DNA from: Rheinheimera texasensis DSM 17496
GTDB lineage: Bacteria > Pseudomonadota > Gammaproteobacteria > Enterobacterales > Alteromonadaceae
Assembly (NCBI RefSeq): GCF_000711985.1
Contig: NZ_JONU01000008.1
Location: forward strand, 372,001-436,000
Reading direction: 5' to 3'
DNA: 64,000 nt
The notes below the pieces were generated by a model, which did no database searches, had not been told where the DNA came from, and worked only from the letters and a program-made list of their open reading frames with translations. Below, one piece after another: positions 36,632 to 47,167 of this stretch (its first letter is position 1; each line of letters starts with the position of its first letter). Both the position numbers and the translations under genes were made by a program.

Positions 36632-37648
36632 ATGATGGTGATCCGTCCAATCCGCGCCGCAGATTTCCCGGTGCTTTATGAAATGGCGGTTGAATCCGGC
36701 CACGGTTTTACTTCGTTACCGGTCAACGACGAACTGCTGCAACGCAAAATTAACCGCTCCGAGCAGAGCTTTCGCAAAGCGGTACAGAAGCCGGTCGATG
36801 AGGGCTATCTGTTTGTGCTGGAAGATACCGTCAGCGGCGAGATTTGCGGCACCAGTGCCATTGAAGCCGCGGTCGGGCTGGACGATGCCTTTTATAACTA
36901 TCATCTGGGGAAGGTTGTCCATACGTCGCGGGCGTTAGGCGTCTACAAGACCGTGGACATTCTGACGCTCTGTAATGACTACACCGGCGCCACTGAACTC
37001 TGCACTTTGTTTTTGCGTGAACACCGCCGCGAGAAAAACAACGGCAAGATGTTGTCGCGCTTTCGTTTTTTATTTATGGCGGAGTTTCGTGAACGCTTTT
37101 CCGACCGCATCATCGCTGAAATGCGCGGAGTGTCGGACGAAAACGGCAATTCGCCGTTCTGGGAATGGCTGCAGGAACATTTCTTTTCGGTCGATTTCCC
37201 GACTGCCGATTATCTGACCGGCATTGGCCAGAAAGTCTTTATTGCCGAATTAATGCCGAAATACCCGATTTACGTCAGCCTGCTGAGCAAAGAAGCACAG
37301 GCGGTCATTGGCAAAGTGCATGAAAAAACCCGTCCGGCGCTGCAGTTGCTGCAGTCGGAAGGTTTTTCCACTACAGGTTATGTCGACATTTTTGACGCCG
37401 GTCCGACCGTGGAAGCCAAGCTTGAGCATATCCGCACGGCGCGCAACAGTCGCCGGCTGCAGGTACGTATTGCGCCGGTCAGCGGCGGTCAGCCTTATCT
37501 GGTTTGTAATACCGACCGCGAGAATTTCCGCGCCAGCTGGACGCATCTGCATCTGGCAGAAACTGCCGCTGAGGTGAATTTGCCGGCCGAGTTTGCTGAA
37601 GCACTGCAGGTCAGCGATGGCGACTGGGTGCGGTTAGCTCGTTTATAA
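36632..37648 (+). CDS. astA: Arginine N-succinyltransferase
   Basis: First enzyme of the AST pathway: succinyl-CoA plus arginine to N2-succinylarginine. 338 residues, start MMVIRPIRAADFP after GAGGAAGCGACCC. Acyltransferase core with GTSAIEAAVGLDDAFYNYHLGKVVH, TLCNDYTGATELCTLFLREHRREKNNGKMLSRFRFLFMAEF and FAERFSDR-type region, and EHFFSVDFPTADYLTGIGQKVFIAELMPKYPIYV. Lies 110 bases after astC. astB and astE, needed to complete the pathway, are not in the window. Confidence 0.95.
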   Translation: MMVIRPIRAADFPVLYEMAVESGHGFTSLPVNDELLQRKINRSEQSFRKAVQKPVDEGYLFVLEDTVSGEICGTSAIEAAVGLDDAFYNYHLGKVVHTSRALGVYKTVDILTLCNDYTGATELCTLFLREHRREKNNGKMLSRFRFLFMAEFRERFSDRIIAEMRGVSDENGNSPFWEWLQEHFFSVDFPTADYLTGIGQKVFIAELMPKYPIYVSLLSKEAQAVIGKVHEKTRPALQLLQSEGFSTTGYVDIFDAGPTVEAKLEHIRTARNSRRLQVRIAPVSGGQPYLVCNTDRENFRASWTHLHLAETAAEVNLPAEFAEALQVSDGDWVRLARL

Positions 37649-37654
37649 GTTTGA

Positions 37655-39136
<1,482 letters not shown>

Positions 39137-39157
39137 TTTAGGCTGCTCGTATTTCAA

Positions 39158-39182
39158 ATGAACCCGTTTAAAGCGGGTTCAT
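39158..39182 (+). terminator. Terminator-like hairpin after astD
   Basis: ATGAACCCG, 7-base loop, CGGGTTCAT: perfect 9-bp stem 21 bases after the astD stop; the following GTTTG is only weakly T-rich. Confidence 0.55.
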
Positions 39183-39330
39183 GTTTGATAAAGCGCAAAC
39201 TTTTTGTATTGAATTGCGTTGCTGGCTTGTACTTGGTCAACACCAGATATATTTTTAAGCTCAGCGCTTTACGCTGAAATGCAATCTATGGCAGATTGAA
39301 TTCCCTCATCTACTTCCGGTACGCAAAGCT

Positions 39331-39681
39331 ATGGTCACGGACAAACCCGGTTATGAACATCTGATTCAGTTTTTAACCGAACATTTAGCGTTATTCGAGC
39401 AACAAGGCACGCCGACGTCGCATCGCAAAACGCTGGGCGTGATTATCGAAGAACAAATTGCTGAACAAATTATTCAGCTCTGTCTGCAGCATACTGAGCT
39501 TGAGACTATCCATCGCAGCCAAATCATCCGTGAAGTCGATGGCATCATGTACGACTTCCAGGAAGTGCTGGCCTCAGTTATCGAAAAACCGGCGACTGAA
39601 GAGCAAATCGAACTGATTAACGAAGTGTCCTTGCTGATTAAAAACCTGTTTGATACCGCGATTGCCCATCTGATGGATTAA
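39331..39681 (+). CDS. DUF3802-like small cytoplasmic protein
   Basis: 116 residues, mostly helical, acidic, no signal or membrane segment. N-terminus MVTDKPGYEHLIQFLTEHLALFE and the middle IIREVDGIMYDFQEVLASVIEKPATEEQIELINEVSLLIKNLFD resemble the DUF3802 family found beside ast genes in Shewanella- and Vibrio-like bacteria; that assignment is from memory. It has no known function. It lies 194 bases after astD, behind the hairpin at 39158-39182, so it may have its own promoter. Confidence 0.75.
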   Translation: MVTDKPGYEHLIQFLTEHLALFEQQGTPTSHRKTLGVIIEEQIAEQIIQLCLQHTELETIHRSQIIREVDGIMYDFQEVLASVIEKPATEEQIELINEVSLLIKNLFDTAIAHLMD

Positions 39682-39768
39682 GACCGCACTGGTCTGACAT
39701 AACTGCTGGCAGGTGAAGCCTGTTTTTCGTTAGAATAACTGTTTCCCCTCAGACAGCAGGAGCCTTAT

Positions 39769-40212
39769 ATGGCTGATAATAACCAACTTCATGCCACCGT
39801 CAGCTGGGCGGGCGACAGTAACTTTATCGGTCGTTCCGGTTCAGGCCATGCCGTAGTATTTGATTCCAACAAAGACAATGGTGTTGCCCCAACACCGATG
39901 GAAATGCTGCTGATGTCTGCCGGCGCCTGTTCATCGGTTGATGTGGTCAGCATTCTGCAAAAAGCCAAACAGCAAGTGACCCACTGTCGCGTGGTATTAA
40001 GCGGCGAGCGCGTCGATTCTATCCCGCGGGTATTTGAAAAAATTCATCTGCATTTTGAAATCACCGGCTTTAATGTCAGCGAAAAACACGTGGAACGCGC
40101 CGTGAATCTGTCAGCAGAGAAATACTGCTCTGTGTCCATCATGCTGCAAAAAGCCATGACAGTGACGCATTCATTTGCAGTGATCCAAAGCGAACTGCAG
40201 CCAGAAGGCTGA
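39769..40212 (+). CDS. OsmC-family protein (YhfA-like)
   Basis: 147 residues of the OsmC/Ohr fold. Typical segments: NGVAPTPMEMLLMSAGACSSVDVVSILQKAKQQV with the first conserved Cys, and VERAVNLSAEKYCSVSIMLQKAM with the second, the pair used in peroxidase-type OsmC proteins. It most resembles E. coli YhfA, which sits next to crp and near prkB; here prkB is 1.5 kb on but crp is not between them. A clear ribosome-binding site (CAGGAG) precedes the ATG. Physiological substrate unknown. Confidence 0.85.
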   Translation: MADNNQLHATVSWAGDSNFIGRSGSGHAVVFDSNKDNGVAPTPMEMLLMSAGACSSVDVVSILQKAKQQVTHCRVVLSGERVDSIPRVFEKIHLHFEITGFNVSEKHVERAVNLSAEKYCSVSIMLQKAMTVTHSFAVIQSELQPEG

Positions 40213-40272
40213 CAGTTCTGAAGTTGAGTAACCTATACTGAGTACTCTGTACTCAGTGGAGAGAAGAAGACC

Positions 40273-41064
40273 GTGGTCAAACCTTTTGAAAAATTGAAGC
40301 TGCATGGCTTTAACAATTTAACCAAAAGCCTGAGTTTCAGTATCTACGATATCTGCTACGCGCAGACCGATCAGCAGCGCCAGGAGTATATCTCCTACAT
40401 TGACGAGCAATACAATGCCGACCGGCTGACCGACATCCTGTCCGAAGTGGTGCACATCATCGGCGCTAACATTCTGAATATCGCCCGGCAGGATTACGAT
40501 CCGCAGGGCGCCAGTGTGACCATTTTGGTCTGCGAGGAACCGATCGAAGAAAAAGCTGCAAATCCCACGCCGGATGCGATTGTGGCGCATCTGGATAAGA
40601 GTCATATCTGTGTGCACACTTACCCGGAACACCATCCGCATGATGGGATTTGTACTTTCCGTGCTGATATTGAAGTATCAACCTGCGGTGTGATTTCGCC
40701 GCTCAAAGCGCTGAATTTCTTAATTCACAGTTTTGAGTCGGATATTGTCACTATCGATTACCGGGTGCGTGGTTTTACCCGCGATGTCAGCGGCGTCAAA
40801 CATTACATTGACCACCCGATCCACTCCATTCAGAACTTTATGGATGATGCGACCAAAAACGCTTTCCAGATGGTCGACGTTAACGTCTATCAGGAAAACC
40901 TGTTCCATACCAAGATGATGCTGAAAGACTTTGCGCTGGATAACTACATCTTTGGTGCCGGCGTGGAGTCCGTCAGCGCTGAGGAACAACGAGCTATCGC
41001 GAAAAAAGTAAAACGCGAAATGCGTGAAATTTTCTATGGCCGTAATCTGCCGGATTTGGCTTAA
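40273..41064 (+). CDS. speD: S-adenosylmethionine decarboxylase proenzyme
   Basis: 263 residues, GTG start at 40273 after GGAGAGAAGAAGA. Makes decarboxylated SAM, the aminopropyl donor for spermidine. The self-cleavage site is visible: [13 protein letters not shown], with Ser110 becoming the pyruvoyl group. The long proteobacterial class is shown by the strong match of N-terminus ([22 protein letters not shown]) and C-terminus ([14 protein letters not shown]) to E. coli SpeD. No speE is adjacent, so the spermidine synthase must lie elsewhere. Confidence 0.96.
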   Translation: MVKPFEKLKLHGFNNLTKSLSFSIYDICYAQTDQQRQEYISYIDEQYNADRLTDILSEVVHIIGANILNIARQDYDPQGASVTILVCEEPIEEKAANPTPDAIVAHLDKSHICVHTYPEHHPHDGICTFRADIEVSTCGVISPLKALNFLIHSFESDIVTIDYRVRGFTRDVSGVKHYIDHPIHSIQNFMDDATKNAFQMVDVNVYQENLFHTKMMLKDFALDNYIFGAGVESVSAEEQRAIAKKVKREMREIFYGRNLPDLA

Positions 41065-41124
41065 ATATTAAGGCCTTGCTCGCAAAGAGTAAGGCCATCT
41101 CTCTATCGCGAACAGGACTCTCTG

Positions 41125-41646
41125 ATGCCCCAGTCTGACATGCTGATCCGCGCCGCTACCATCGCAGATGCCGAAGCGATTGCCGCGATTTACAATCCTT
41201 ATGTCATGGAGACCGCGGTCAGCTTCGAAGAACAACCTGTGACTGCAGGCGAGATGGCTACACGTATCAGCGGCGTGCTGCAACAAGGCTTGCCTTATCT
41301 GGTGGCTGAAGCTGACGGCGACGTGTTGGGTTATTGCTACGCCACGCCATGGAAAGCGCGGGCGGCTTATCGTTATTCAGTGGAAGTGACTGTCTATCTG
41401 CAACCGGCTGCGCAAGGGCGCGGCCTGGGGTATGCGTTGTATCAGCAGTTGTTTAGCCGGTTAAAAGCCGCGGGTTACCATGCGGCGCTGGGTGGTATCG
41501 TGCAGCCGAATCCGGCCAGTGTGGCTTTGCATGAAAAATGCGGCATGAAACAGGTGGCCTTGTTACCCGATATTGGCTTTAAACAAGGCCAGTGGCACAG
41601 CGTCGGTTACTGGCAGTTGCTACTCAGTGAGTTTCAGCCGGGCTAA
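41125..41646 (+). CDS. GNAT acetyltransferase, phosphinothricin-acetyltransferase-like
   Basis: 173 residues. GNAT fold with AIYNPYVMETAVSFEEQPVT at the N-terminus, the acetyl-CoA loop VYLQPAAQGRGLGYALYQQL (about 95-114) and GIVQPNPASVALHEKCGMKQVALLPDIGFKQGQWHSVGYWQL, the pattern of the Pat/Bar/MddA group that acetylates methionine sulfoximine, sulfone or phosphinothricin. Native substrate not determinable. Stands alone between speD and the convergent prkB. Confidence 0.85.
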   Translation: MPQSDMLIRAATIADAEAIAAIYNPYVMETAVSFEEQPVTAGEMATRISGVLQQGLPYLVAEADGDVLGYCYATPWKARAAYRYSVEVTVYLQPAAQGRGLGYALYQQLFSRLKAAGYHAALGGIVQPNPASVALHEKCGMKQVALLPDIGFKQGQWHSVGYWQLLLSEFQPG

Positions 41647-41675
41647 GCCCGGTTAAAAACCGGTTAAACCCCGCC

Positions 41676-42569
41676 TTATTCAATCCAGCTGACCTGACCC
41701 CGTGCCTGGCGGCGTTTGAGCATCAGCTCTTCAATCAGCGGCGTTAAAATCAGCTCCATTGCGAGGCCCATTTTGCCGCCCGGCACCACCAGCGTATTCA
41801 CCCGTGACATAAAAGAGCCCTGCAGCATTTGCAGGTAATAAGGGAAATCGACGTGTTTGATGCCGCGAAAGCGGATCACGACAAAACTTTCATCCAGCGA
41901 CGGAATATCTTTGGCACTGAACGGGTTCGAGGTATCGACCGTTGGCACACGCTGAAAGTTAATATGGGTGCGGGAAAACTGCGGCGTGATGTGGTTGATG
42001 TAGTCGTCCATGCTGCGCACTATGCTGGCCATCACCGCTTCACGCGAATGGCCGCGCTCCGAGGTGTCGCGCATGATTTTCTGGATCCACTCCAGGTTGA
42101 TAATCGGCACCATGCCAATCAGCAAATCAACGTGGCGCGCCACGTTATTCTGCTCAGTCACTACACCGCCGTGCAGACCTTCATAAAACAACAAATCGGT
42201 ATCAGGGCGGATATCCTGCCAGGGCGTGAAAGTACCTGGCAGCTGATTAAAAGGTACTGCTTCGTCAAAGGTATGCAGATATTTGCGGATTTTAGTGCTG
42301 CCATGTTCAGCATAACTGGCAAAGCAGTTTTCCAGCGCAGCGAAGTCATTGGCTTCTGCGCCGAAATAACTGATATGGCGGCCTTGTTCGCGCGCTTTGC
42401 GAACTTCGACATCCATTTCCGGTCTGCTGTAGCGATGGAAACAATCGCCTTCAACAAAAGCCGCATCGATACCCTGGGTGCGGAAGATATGCGAGAAGGC
42501 GTTGGTGGTCGTGGTCGTGCCGGCTCCGGAGGAGCCCGTCACGGCAATAATCGGGTTTTTTTGTGACAT
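41676..42569 (-). CDS. prkB: Phosphoribulokinase-like P-loop kinase (PrkB)
   Basis: 297 residues. P-loop AVTGSSGAGTTTTTNAF, EGDCFHRYSRPEMD, and a uridine-kinase/phosphoribulokinase fold (LLFYEGLHGGVV, IGMVPIINLEWIQKIMRDTSERGHS). Matches the PrkB family of non-autotrophic gammaproteobacteria. There are no other Calvin-cycle genes here, so carbon fixation is not implied; the true substrate is uncertain. Divergent from the gene at 42674, with 104 bases between. Confidence 0.9.
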   Translation of the reverse strand: MSQKNPIIAVTGSSGAGTTTTTNAFSHIFRTQGIDAAFVEGDCFHRYSRPEMDVEVRKAREQGRHISYFGAEANDFAALENCFASYAEHGSTKIRKYLHTFDEAVPFNQLPGTFTPWQDIRPDTDLLFYEGLHGGVVTEQNNVARHVDLLIGMVPIINLEWIQKIMRDTSERGHSREAVMASIVRSMDDYINHITPQFSRTHINFQRVPTVDTSNPFSAKDIPSLDESFVVIRFRGIKHVDFPYYLQMLQGSFMSRVNTLVVPGGKMGLAMELILTPLIEELMLKRRQARGQVSWIE

Positions 42570-42673
42570 CCGCGCACTCCGTTCTGATTTGCTTTGGCTT
42601 TACCATAAAGGATAAAGTGAAGTCACAGCAAGCGGCAGCGGATGTCGTCTTCTACTTCTAAAGCAGGAATTTC

Positions 42674-43558
42674 ATGAAAGTGTTCAGTTTTGCCGCGTTG
42701 TTTCTGGCCTTGAGTGCCAGTGCGGACCCGCAATATCAAATTCAGTACGCGCAATATCAAAGTGCCGAACATGGGGTTGCCATCCAAAAGGTCCTCGGCA
42801 CTATCGAGCAAAAAGGCTATCAGAATCAACCGGCTTTCAGCCGTGACGGCAGCCGCTTGCTGTGGACGGCGCAAGCCGGGGAAGGCCCGATGGCAACCGA
42901 TATTCACTGGTTGTTGTTAACGGAAGGCGGCGCTGGCAAAGCACTGCGCGCCACGCCTTTTGGTGAGTTTTCCGCGACCCCGCTGCCAGGTTCTGACAGC
43001 GACTACTCGGTCGTGCGGGTTGAAGCCGACGGCACCCAGCGCCTGTGGCAAATCAACAGCCAGACTGAACAGCTGTTGTTTCCGGAGCTGAAAGGCGTCG
43101 GGTATCACGTCTGGGGGGCAGATGAAGATTTATTGCTGTTTTTACTCGAAGACAGTGAAGGCCCGAATCGTGCTGTCTACAGAACCAAAGACGGCGAGCT
43201 AACGACGTTAGCGGGCCATATTGGCCGGGCTTTGTTGTATCAGGCCAGTACAGACCGGTTTTTCTTCACCGCACCACGGCCAGGCCAGCCAGAAAACAGC
43301 CCGCTGTGGCTCTGGCGTTATCAGGCTGGCAGCAAAAAAGCCGACGCTTTATTACCGATGCCGGCCAATGGTCAGGATTTAGCCGTCACCAGCCAAGGCA
43401 CTGTACTGGTCAGCGCCGGCAAATATGTCTTCCAGCTGGTCGATGACCACTGGTTGCCCTGGGCTGATTTATCCAAACAATGTGACGGCAAAGTCAGCCG
43501 TTTTAAATTAAACCCGGTCCAGCCGGTGCTGGCCTTTGTTTGTGAGAAGGAGAGCTAA
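42674..43558 (+). CDS. Secreted protein with TolB/PD40-like propeller repeats
   Basis: 294 residues with a signal peptide (MKVFSFAALFLALSASA). Contains QPAFSRDGSRLLWTAQAGEG, a PD40/WD40-like blade, and several further short repeats of beta strands (EADGTQRLWQINSQTEQLLFPELKGVGYHVWGAD, GELTTLAGHIGRALLYQASTDRFFFT). Likely a periplasmic beta-propeller of unknown function. Its stop overlaps the start of the MAPEG gene by one base (TAATG), so the two are co-translated and may act together. Confidence 0.7.
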   Translation: MKVFSFAALFLALSASADPQYQIQYAQYQSAEHGVAIQKVLGTIEQKGYQNQPAFSRDGSRLLWTAQAGEGPMATDIHWLLLTEGGAGKALRATPFGEFSATPLPGSDSDYSVVRVEADGTQRLWQINSQTEQLLFPELKGVGYHVWGADEDLLLFLLEDSEGPNRAVYRTKDGELTTLAGHIGRALLYQASTDRFFFTAPRPGQPENSPLWLWRYQAGSKKADALLPMPANGQDLAVTSQGTVLVSAGKYVFQLVDDHWLPWADLSKQCDGKVSRFKLNPVQPVLAFVCEKES

Positions 43559-43950
43559 TGGCCAGTATCCTGTGGGCGTTATTTGCTGTGGCTTTGCTGC
43601 CTTATCTGGCGCGTATTCCGGTCGCTCGGGCAATGAATCAGTTAGGCGGTTATGACAATCACCTGCCACGCGTTCAACAAGCGCGGCTGGAAGGGCTGGG
43701 GGCGCGCGCTAATGCTGCGCATTACAACAGCTTTGAAGCACTGCAGCTGTTTTTAGCGGCGGTGGCTGGTTGTGTAGTCAGCGGCAATTATGACGGCACT
43801 ATGCAGACTCTGGCCTGGTTGTATGTCGGCTGTCGGGTACTGTTTATCCTGTTTTACCTACTGGATTATGCCTTGTTACGCTCTATTGTCTGGGGCGTTG
43901 GTGTGATCAGCGTGTTCAGCATGCTGGTGCGGGCGGCTCTCAGTGTATGA
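43558..43950 (+). CDS. MAPEG-family integral membrane protein
   Basis: 130 residues, four hydrophobic segments (SILWALFAVALLPYLARIPV, NSFEALQLFLAAVAGCVVSG, LAWLYVGCRVLFILFYLLDYALL, SIVWGVGVISVFSMLVRAAL) with RLEGLGARANAAHYNSFEALQLF, typical of MAPEG proteins related to glutathione-dependent membrane enzymes. Start overlaps the preceding stop by one base. Followed by a bidirectional terminator. Enzymatic activity cannot be judged from sequence. Confidence 0.85.
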   Translation: MASILWALFAVALLPYLARIPVARAMNQLGGYDNHLPRVQQARLEGLGARANAAHYNSFEALQLFLAAVAGCVVSGNYDGTMQTLAWLYVGCRVLFILFYLLDYALLRSIVWGVGVISVFSMLVRAALSV

Positions 43951-43980
43951 GTGTTAGTGTGTAAGCGGCATCGCAGATAA

Positions 43981-44011
43981 AACAAAGCCCCGGTGATGGG
44001 GCTTTGTTTTT
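43981..44011. terminator. Bidirectional terminator between convergent genes
   Basis: AACAAAGCCCC, loop GGTGAT, GGGGCTTTGTT then TTT; A-run on the other side. Serves the MAPEG gene (plus) and the nuclease gene (minus). Confidence 0.9.
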
Positions 44012-44018
44012 GCTACTG

Positions 44019-45791
44019 TCAGAACTTAAAGTCCATGTACAGCGGGTCATGGTCAGACGAGCGGTACGGCGTTGGTGCGTACAGCTCTTGCTGCTGTGCT
44101 TTGGATTTAAACTCAGTGTTGTAATCCAGTACCGCCGGTTCGTCGGCGTTGATGCCCCAGTGATGGAACTGCTGCAGTTTGGCTTTTAGCTGCGGGCTGG
44201 CCAAAGCGTGGTCCAGCGTGCCGGAGCGGCCGCGATAGACAAAAGATGAATGCACCGCATCTTTTGGTGCCAGATGCTGCCAGCCATTTTGTTCCAGATA
44301 TTGCAGCGGCGCTTCTTTGCGGTAGGCGTTTAAGTCGCCCATCATCAGCACATTGTCGGTATCAATGCCGGTCGGTTCGGTTTTCAGCCATGCAGTTAAA
44401 GCTTTAGCGGCCGCGACCCGGGTTGGCGTCCAGCAGCCCTGACCATCGTTCAAATCTGAATCCGGCCCGCTTTGTTTCGGACAACTGCCTTTGGATTTAA
44501 AGTGGTTGATGCTGACCGTCAGCTGCTCTTTTGATTCAAGGTGACGGAAACTTTGCGCCAGTGGCGGCCGGCTGCCTTTATCAAACGGTGCTTTGGTGTA
44601 AACAGCCGTGGTGCCGATAGGCTCTACGCTGGCCTTGCGGTAAATCATCGCCACCATGATATCGTCCGAGCCCGGTTTTTCGCTTGGCTGCACAAAAGCA
44701 TAAACCTCACTGCCGAGCTGCTGGTTCAGGCTCTGCACTATGGTTGCTATGGCGCTACCGCTGCCAAAACCGTTATTTTCAACTTCGAGCAGACCTATCA
44801 CATCTGCGTCCATCGCGCTGAGCGCGGCCAGCATCTTGGCTTGTTGGCGCTGTAACTCATTGGCATCACTGGCGCCGCGTTTGGTTGGGAAACGGGGGCT
44901 GCTGCCTTCGCCGGTGAAGAAATTCAGCACGTTAAAGCTGGCGATACGCAGCTCGCCGGCTTTTTTCGCTGCTGGTGCCGCCGGTCGTGGATTGCTGGCA
45001 ACAAACTCCGGTTGCTGACTCACCACCAGCCGGTAACCGGCTTTGGTGTGCAGCAGATAACCCTGCAGTTTATTGACGGTATCGCCGACCCGTACCGTGT
45101 TGACGGCAGACAAATTGCCGGTCGGGAAGCGCACTGGCTGCGGGTTTTGCTTCAGGCTGGCATCATCGATGGTGATTTCCTGCAGCAGTTGCTTTGCCAT
45201 TAGCGCTTTCGATGCATCGCCGGGTACAGCGACTTCGGTCGCGACCGGCAGTCGTTCGTTGGCCAGCACTAATTCGCCGTAGCGGGAGAGGCCATAGCTG
45301 TCGTTAACAATCAGCGATTGCGGGAAACTCAGCCACATGCCTTCCAGCGCTTCAAAACTTTGTAACGAGGCGACCGGCAGAGTCACGGTAGCAGGGGCAG
45401 GCAGTGGTTGTCGTGCGCAATATTCTGCCACAGTGATGTTAGTCAGCGCCGTCATCCCGGATATTTCGCGCACTGTGCCGGTGAGTTGCAACACGTCACC
45501 GGGCTGGCGTTGTTTAGCCTGTTGATTATCGAGGATCAGCATGGCTTCGGCTGTTGCCGGATCCTGGTCTGCTGCGATACTGCCAAGTAATAACTGCGGG
45601 CTTTTACTGTCGGCGTAAAGTACGCTGAGCACCACTCCACGGGTAGTCAGGGTTTCGCCGGCTTTTGGGCTTTTATCGCTATTACCCTGAATAGCATGCA
45701 CAGGCACAAAAGGTGCGGCGCATTCAGCTGCCAGCAGCGGGTTGCTGAGGCCGGCGCACAACAGCGCCAGCGGGGTTAAGGTTAAACGCAT
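44019..45791 (-). CDS. Secreted endonuclease/exonuclease/phosphatase-family nuclease (ExeM/NucH-like)
   Basis: 590 residues from ATG at 45791, signal peptide (MRLTLTPLALLCAGLSNPLLAAE). N-terminal half with OB-fold-like nucleic-acid-binding sequence (LQLTGTVREISGMTALTNITVAEYC); C-terminal EEP nuclease from about 285: ELRIASFNVLNFF, DADVIGLLEVENNGFG (metal Glu), VSINHFKSKGSC, VLMMGDLNAY, GTLDHALAS and the catalytic RSSDHDPLYMDF. Extracellular nucleases of this type let marine and freshwater bacteria use DNA as a P and N source or remodel biofilm. No GlyGly-CTERM sorting tail is seen. Located downstream of purD, separated by a terminator. Confidence 0.9.
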   Translation of the reverse strand: MRLTLTPLALLCAGLSNPLLAAECAAPFVPVHAIQGNSDKSPKAGETLTTRGVVLSVLYADSKSPQLLLGSIAADQDPATAEAMLILDNQQAKQRQPGDVLQLTGTVREISGMTALTNITVAEYCARQPLPAPATVTLPVASLQSFEALEGMWLSFPQSLIVNDSYGLSRYGELVLANERLPVATEVAVPGDASKALMAKQLLQEITIDDASLKQNPQPVRFPTGNLSAVNTVRVGDTVNKLQGYLLHTKAGYRLVVSQQPEFVASNPRPAAPAAKKAGELRIASFNVLNFFTGEGSSPRFPTKRGASDANELQRQQAKMLAALSAMDADVIGLLEVENNGFGSGSAIATIVQSLNQQLGSEVYAFVQPSEKPGSDDIMVAMIYRKASVEPIGTTAVYTKAPFDKGSRPPLAQSFRHLESKEQLTVSINHFKSKGSCPKQSGPDSDLNDGQGCWTPTRVAAAKALTAWLKTEPTGIDTDNVLMMGDLNAYRKEAPLQYLEQNGWQHLAPKDAVHSSFVYRGRSGTLDHALASPQLKAKLQQFHHWGINADEPAVLDYNTEFKSKAQQQELYAPTPYRSSDHDPLYMDFKF

Positions 45792-45810
45792 GATCTGATC
45801 CTGTGTTGCT

Positions 45811-45832
45811 AAAAAAGCCGGCATCAGCCGGC
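45811..45832 (-). terminator. Terminator of purD
   Basis: Reading minus: GCCGGC, loop TGAT, GCCGGC, then TTTTTT (plus-strand A run 45811-45816). Lies between purD and the nuclease gene, 34 bases after the purD stop. Confidence 0.75.
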
Positions 45833-45865
45833 AGTTTCATAAGATTAAAAGCTCAGTAAACAGCG

Positions 45866-47155
45866 TTATTGCTGTTTTTCCCGCGCCACGGCGCGATAAC
45901 CGATATCCCGCCGGCTAAACACGCCATCCCAGTGAATTTGATCCACCAGCTGATACGCGGCTTGTTGTGCGGCCGTGACGTTGGCGCCTAAAGCTGTGGC
46001 ACAAAGCACACGACCACCGGCAGTCAGTACCTGACCGTCTTTGAACACTGTGCCTGCATGGAACACTTTGGCTTCGCGGTTGTCATCCGTTGGCAGACCA
46101 GAAATCACATCGCCTTTGCGATAATCATCCGGGTAACCACCGGCGGCCAGTACGACACCAACAGCGGCACGACTGTCAAAGTCAATGTGCATGCTGTCGA
46201 GTTTACCGGCACAAGCGGCAGCGCACAGCTCAACTAAGTCAGACTGCAGGCGCAGCATGATAGGTTGCGTTTCCGGGTCGCCGAAGCGGCAGTTAAATTC
46301 CAGCACTTTGGCAGTACCGTCTGGCGCAATCATCAGGCCGGCATAGAGGAAACCGGTATAGACCTGACCTTCGGCAGCCATGCCTTGCACTGTCGGGTAA
46401 ATCACATGCTGCATCACCCAGTCGTGTACTGCAGGTGTGACTACCGGAGCTGGCGAATAAGCACCCATACCACCGGTGTTTGGGCCTTTGTCGGCGTCAT
46501 CACGGGCTTTGTGGTCTTGTGACGATGCAAAGGGCAGGGCGTTTTTGCCATCCACCATCACGATAAAAGACGCTTCTTCACCGACCAGAAACTCTTCTAC
46601 TACTACGCGGCTGCCGGCGCTGCCAAATTTGTTGCCGGCCAGCATATCTTCAATAGCGGCGAAAGCTTCGGCTTCATTCTGCGCGATGATCACACCTTTA
46701 CCAGCGGCCAGACCGTCGGCTTTAATAACAATTGGCGTGCCCATTTTCACAACAAATGCTTTAGCAGCTGCAATGTCGGTGAAAGTCTGATAAGCCGCTG
46801 TCGGGATTTGGTGGCGGGCGAGAAAGTCCTTGGCAAAGGCTTTTGAGCTTTCCAGTTGTGCTGCGCCTTTGGTCGGGCCAAAGATCTGCAGACCGTCAGC
46901 GCGGAAGGCGTCGACGACACCCCGCGCCAGCGGCGCTTCCGGGCCAACGATGGTCAGCGCAATCTGTTCCGCTTTGGCAAAAGCCAGCAGCGCCGGCACA
47001 TCGTCAGCCGCAATAGCGACGTTAGTTAAAGTGCTTTCCAGCGCAGTACCGGCATTGCCCGGGGCCACAAACACCTGGCTGACCTGTGGCGACTGTGCCG
47101 CTTTCCAGGCCAGGGCATGTTCACGGCCGCCGCCGCCAATCACAAGAACTTTCAT
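45866..47155 (-). CDS. purD: Phosphoribosylamine-glycine ligase
   Basis: ATP-grasp enzyme joining glycine to phosphoribosylamine in purine synthesis. 429 residues from ATG at 47155; N-terminus MKVLVIGGGGREHALAWK, ATP-grasp lid GAQGKGV-type loop seen as KADGLAAGKGVIIAQ, and GGMGAYSPAPVVT, LEFNCRFGDPETQPIMLRL near the metal site. purH, its usual partner, is not adjacent; instead purD is 12 bases downstream of an exported methyltransferase-like gene, so the two share a transcript. Confidence 0.96.
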   Translation of the reverse strand: MKVLVIGGGGREHALAWKAAQSPQVSQVFVAPGNAGTALESTLTNVAIAADDVPALLAFAKAEQIALTIVGPEAPLARGVVDAFRADGLQIFGPTKGAAQLESSKAFAKDFLARHQIPTAAYQTFTDIAAAKAFVVKMGTPIVIKADGLAAGKGVIIAQNEAEAFAAIEDMLAGNKFGSAGSRVVVEEFLVGEEASFIVMVDGKNALPFASSQDHKARDDADKGPNTGGMGAYSPAPVVTPAVHDWVMQHVIYPTVQGMAAEGQVYTGFLYAGLMIAPDGTAKVLEFNCRFGDPETQPIMLRLQSDLVELCAAACAGKLDSMHIDFDSRAAVGVVLAAGGYPDDYRKGDVISGLPTDDNREAKVFHAGTVFKDGQVLTAGGRVLCATALGANVTAAQQAAYQLVDQIHWDGVFSRRDIGYRAVAREKQQ

Positions 47156-47167
47156 CGGTTTATCCAC

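Noticed and set aside
41637-41660. Inverted repeat around the stop codon of the acetyltransferase gene
   Set aside because: The 6-bp stem includes the stop codon itself and is not followed by a T-run; not convincing as a terminator.
41676-42569. Phosphoribulokinase-like gene as evidence of carbon fixation
   Set aside because: The PrkB family is common in non-autotrophic gammaproteobacteria and no Rubisco or other Calvin-cycle gene is in the window.
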